Assembly: GCF_031624495.1 (NCBI RefSeq)
Contig: NZ_JAMQOP010000003.1
Location: 1 to 64,000, forward strand
Direction: 5' to 3'
From: Halogeometricum sp. S1BR25-6
GTDB taxonomy: Archaea > Halobacteriota > Halobacteria > Halobacteriales > Haloferacaceae
DNA length: 64,000 nt
Below the pieces are notes generated by a model. It saw only the letters and a program-made list of their open reading frames with translations, did not search any database and was not told the origin of the DNA. Position numbers and translations under genes: made by a program. Position 1 is the stretch's first letter. Each line of letters opens with the position of its first letter. Below, one piece after another: positions 63,006-64,000 of this stretch.

Positions 63006-64000
63006 TCAGGGTTCCGACCGGAGCGCGACCATCTCCGCGCGGTGATCTTCGATGAACGCGCCGGGACCGCCGCAACTCACCGTCCCGGTGTCGGTTTCGA
63101 GGTGGATACTCGTCTCCAGCGTGTAGTCGTTCGTCGACGGTTCGACGAACGCCTGTCGCACGTCTACGACTCGCCCGGAGAGTTGCGTGCCGTCGTCGGT
63201 CACGACGTCGGCCCAGAGGTTGGTGCCCTGCTGACGGTGGAGGAACGCGTGGAAGACCGCCTGCCGGAACCAGTCGAACGTCGCGGGAAGCGGTTCGGGT
63301 TCGGCCACGTACTGTATCGTCGAGGCGGGCCAGTAGGCGCTGAGGTACATGCCGAGTACCGACCCCGAGAGGTGCCCCTGCGAGACGGTGACGGCATCCT
63401 TGTCGTTGTGCGTGAGCGAGAGCACGTCGGAGTTGCCGATCATCGCGGACTCGTCGTCGACGGCGTAGAGGAACGGGAGGCTCTGGTGCCAGTACCGAAC
63501 GACGTCCGCGACGCCGGCGAACTCGCGTTCGACGTCGTCGGCCTCGTCTCGTTCGCCGAGGAGCAGGAAGGTGAACACCCCTCGGTCGACGGCCGCTCTG
63601 AGTTCGTCTTCGATCTCGGGATAGACGTGGTCGGGGATGGCGACGAGCGCCTCGTGTTCGGCCTCCGAGAGACCGGACCGTAACCGCTTGAGCGCGGTGT
63701 TGCGGGACTTCACCATCCGAATCTCGGGGGTCTGCGACGTCGACTGGTCGAACCGCTCTTCGAGCGACGGGGTGATAGATTCGAGGCGTTCTTTCAGCGA
63801 CTCCATCGCCTCCTCCGGGGGGAGTGCGCTGATCGTCGTCGGCGACGCGTGGTCTTTCACCCGGACGAGTCCGCGCTCTTCGAGTCGCTCGGCGATGCCG
63901 TACACCGCCCGCTGTGTCACGTCGGCGTTCTCCGCGACTGTTCGCGTCGTCGCCTCCCCTCGCGAGAGGAGGGTGAGGTACGTATCGATCTCCGTGTCGG
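63006..64000 (-). CDS. TrmB-family sugar-sensing regulator (5' end beyond the window)
   Basis: About 331 residues are visible and the frame is open to the right edge. It shows the winged helix (DTEIDTYLTLLSRGEATTRT, VTQRAVYGIAERLEERGL), a coiled segment (LKERLESITPSLEERF), then the TrmB effector domain and a C-terminal beta domain (VDVRQAFVEPSTNDYTLE). TrmB proteins repress or activate sugar transporters and catabolic genes in response to sugars. Its place beside GH43 suggests control of this gene and perhaps the sugar importer operon. The true start is missing. Confidence 0.9.
   Translation of the reverse strand, partial: DTEIDTYLTLLSRGEATTRTVAENADVTQRAVYGIAERLEERGLVRVKDHASPTTISALPPEEAMESLKERLESITPSLEERFDQSTSQTPEIRMVKSRNTALKRLRSGLSEAEHEALVAIPDHVYPEIEDELRAAVDRGVFTFLLLGERDEADDVEREFAGVADVVRYWHQSLPFLYAVDDESAMIGNSDVLSLTHNDKDAVTVSQGHLSGSVLGMYLSAYWPASTIQYVAEPEPLPATFDWFRQAVFHAFLHRQQGTNLWADVVTDDGTQLSGRVVDVRQAFVEPSTNDYTLETSIHLETDTGTVSCGGPGAFIEDHRAEMVALRSEP

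Overview
The window is chromosomal DNA of a haloarchaeon (class Halobacteria, most like the Haloferax/Halogeometricum group). The evidence is a high GC content, acidic Asp/Glu-rich proteins, Tat signal peptides with haloarchaeal lipoboxes (-TAGC-, -LAGC-), TATA-like boxes lying about 27-30 nt before start codons (leaderless mRNAs), and typical haloarchaeal families such as BCCT carriers, twin UspA proteins, PGF-pre-PGF surface proteins and TrmB regulators. I saw no rRNA, tRNA, CRISPR array or intact insertion sequence. || Layout. (1) 1-9045: an amino-acid or compatible-solute catabolic island. It holds the end of an M24 hydrolase resembling ectoine hydrolase, glutamate dehydrogenase, a D-2-hydroxyacid dehydrogenase, an AbgA/DoeB2-like M20 deacetylase, a threonine-dehydratase/EutB-like PLP lyase, a CocE/NonD hydrolase and a class III aminotransferase. 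(2) 9536-11658: a two-gene operon of a lactonase and an iron alcohol dehydrogenase, laid out like a gamma-butyrolactone/gamma-hydroxybutyrate pathway. (3) 11757-15650: a small hypothetical protein, a UspA protein, an aldo/keto reductase, an IclR regulator and a nested palindrome like a MITE. (4) 15884-22824: a MATE exporter with a leader ORF and a perfect palindromic operator, a BCCT osmolyte carrier, a 53-aa membrane protein, UspA and a possible glycosyltransferase. (5) 22906-26764: an orphan metal-siderophore binding protein under a DtxR-type box, then a cohesin protein overlapping a dockerin-tagged secreted phosphoesterase. (6) 27327-35900: a sugar ABC importer operon, a nucleotidyltransferase-fold protein that has lost its catalytic residues, a lipoprotein and a DUF2264 protein. 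(7) 35961-39092: a CbiMNQO/NikMNQO ECF metal importer opposite NikR. (8) 39143-40639: TrkH. (9) 40978-50794: a co-directional module of two giant FtsX-like permeases with Ig-like ectodomains, one LolD-like ATPase, a PAP2 phosphatase and a polytopic membrane protein. (10) 51201-59562: two paralogous secreted surface proteins flanking a zinc ribbon, an epimerase, a histidine kinase and a rhomboid protease. (11) 59843-64000: a second D-2-hydroxyacid dehydrogenase, a GH43 glycosidase, a small membrane protein and the 3' part of a TrmB regulator. || How it fits together. Regions 1, 2 and 4 suit uptake and breakdown of osmolytes and short acids to glutamate, 2-oxoacids and succinate semialdehyde. 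Regions 6 and 11 suit plant-polysaccharide use. Regions 5, 9 and 10 concern the cell surface: noncovalent cohesin-dockerin tethering, lipid or protein export, and proteolysis or glycosylation of surface proteins. Functions are assigned from motifs and family resemblance read by eye; no database search was run.
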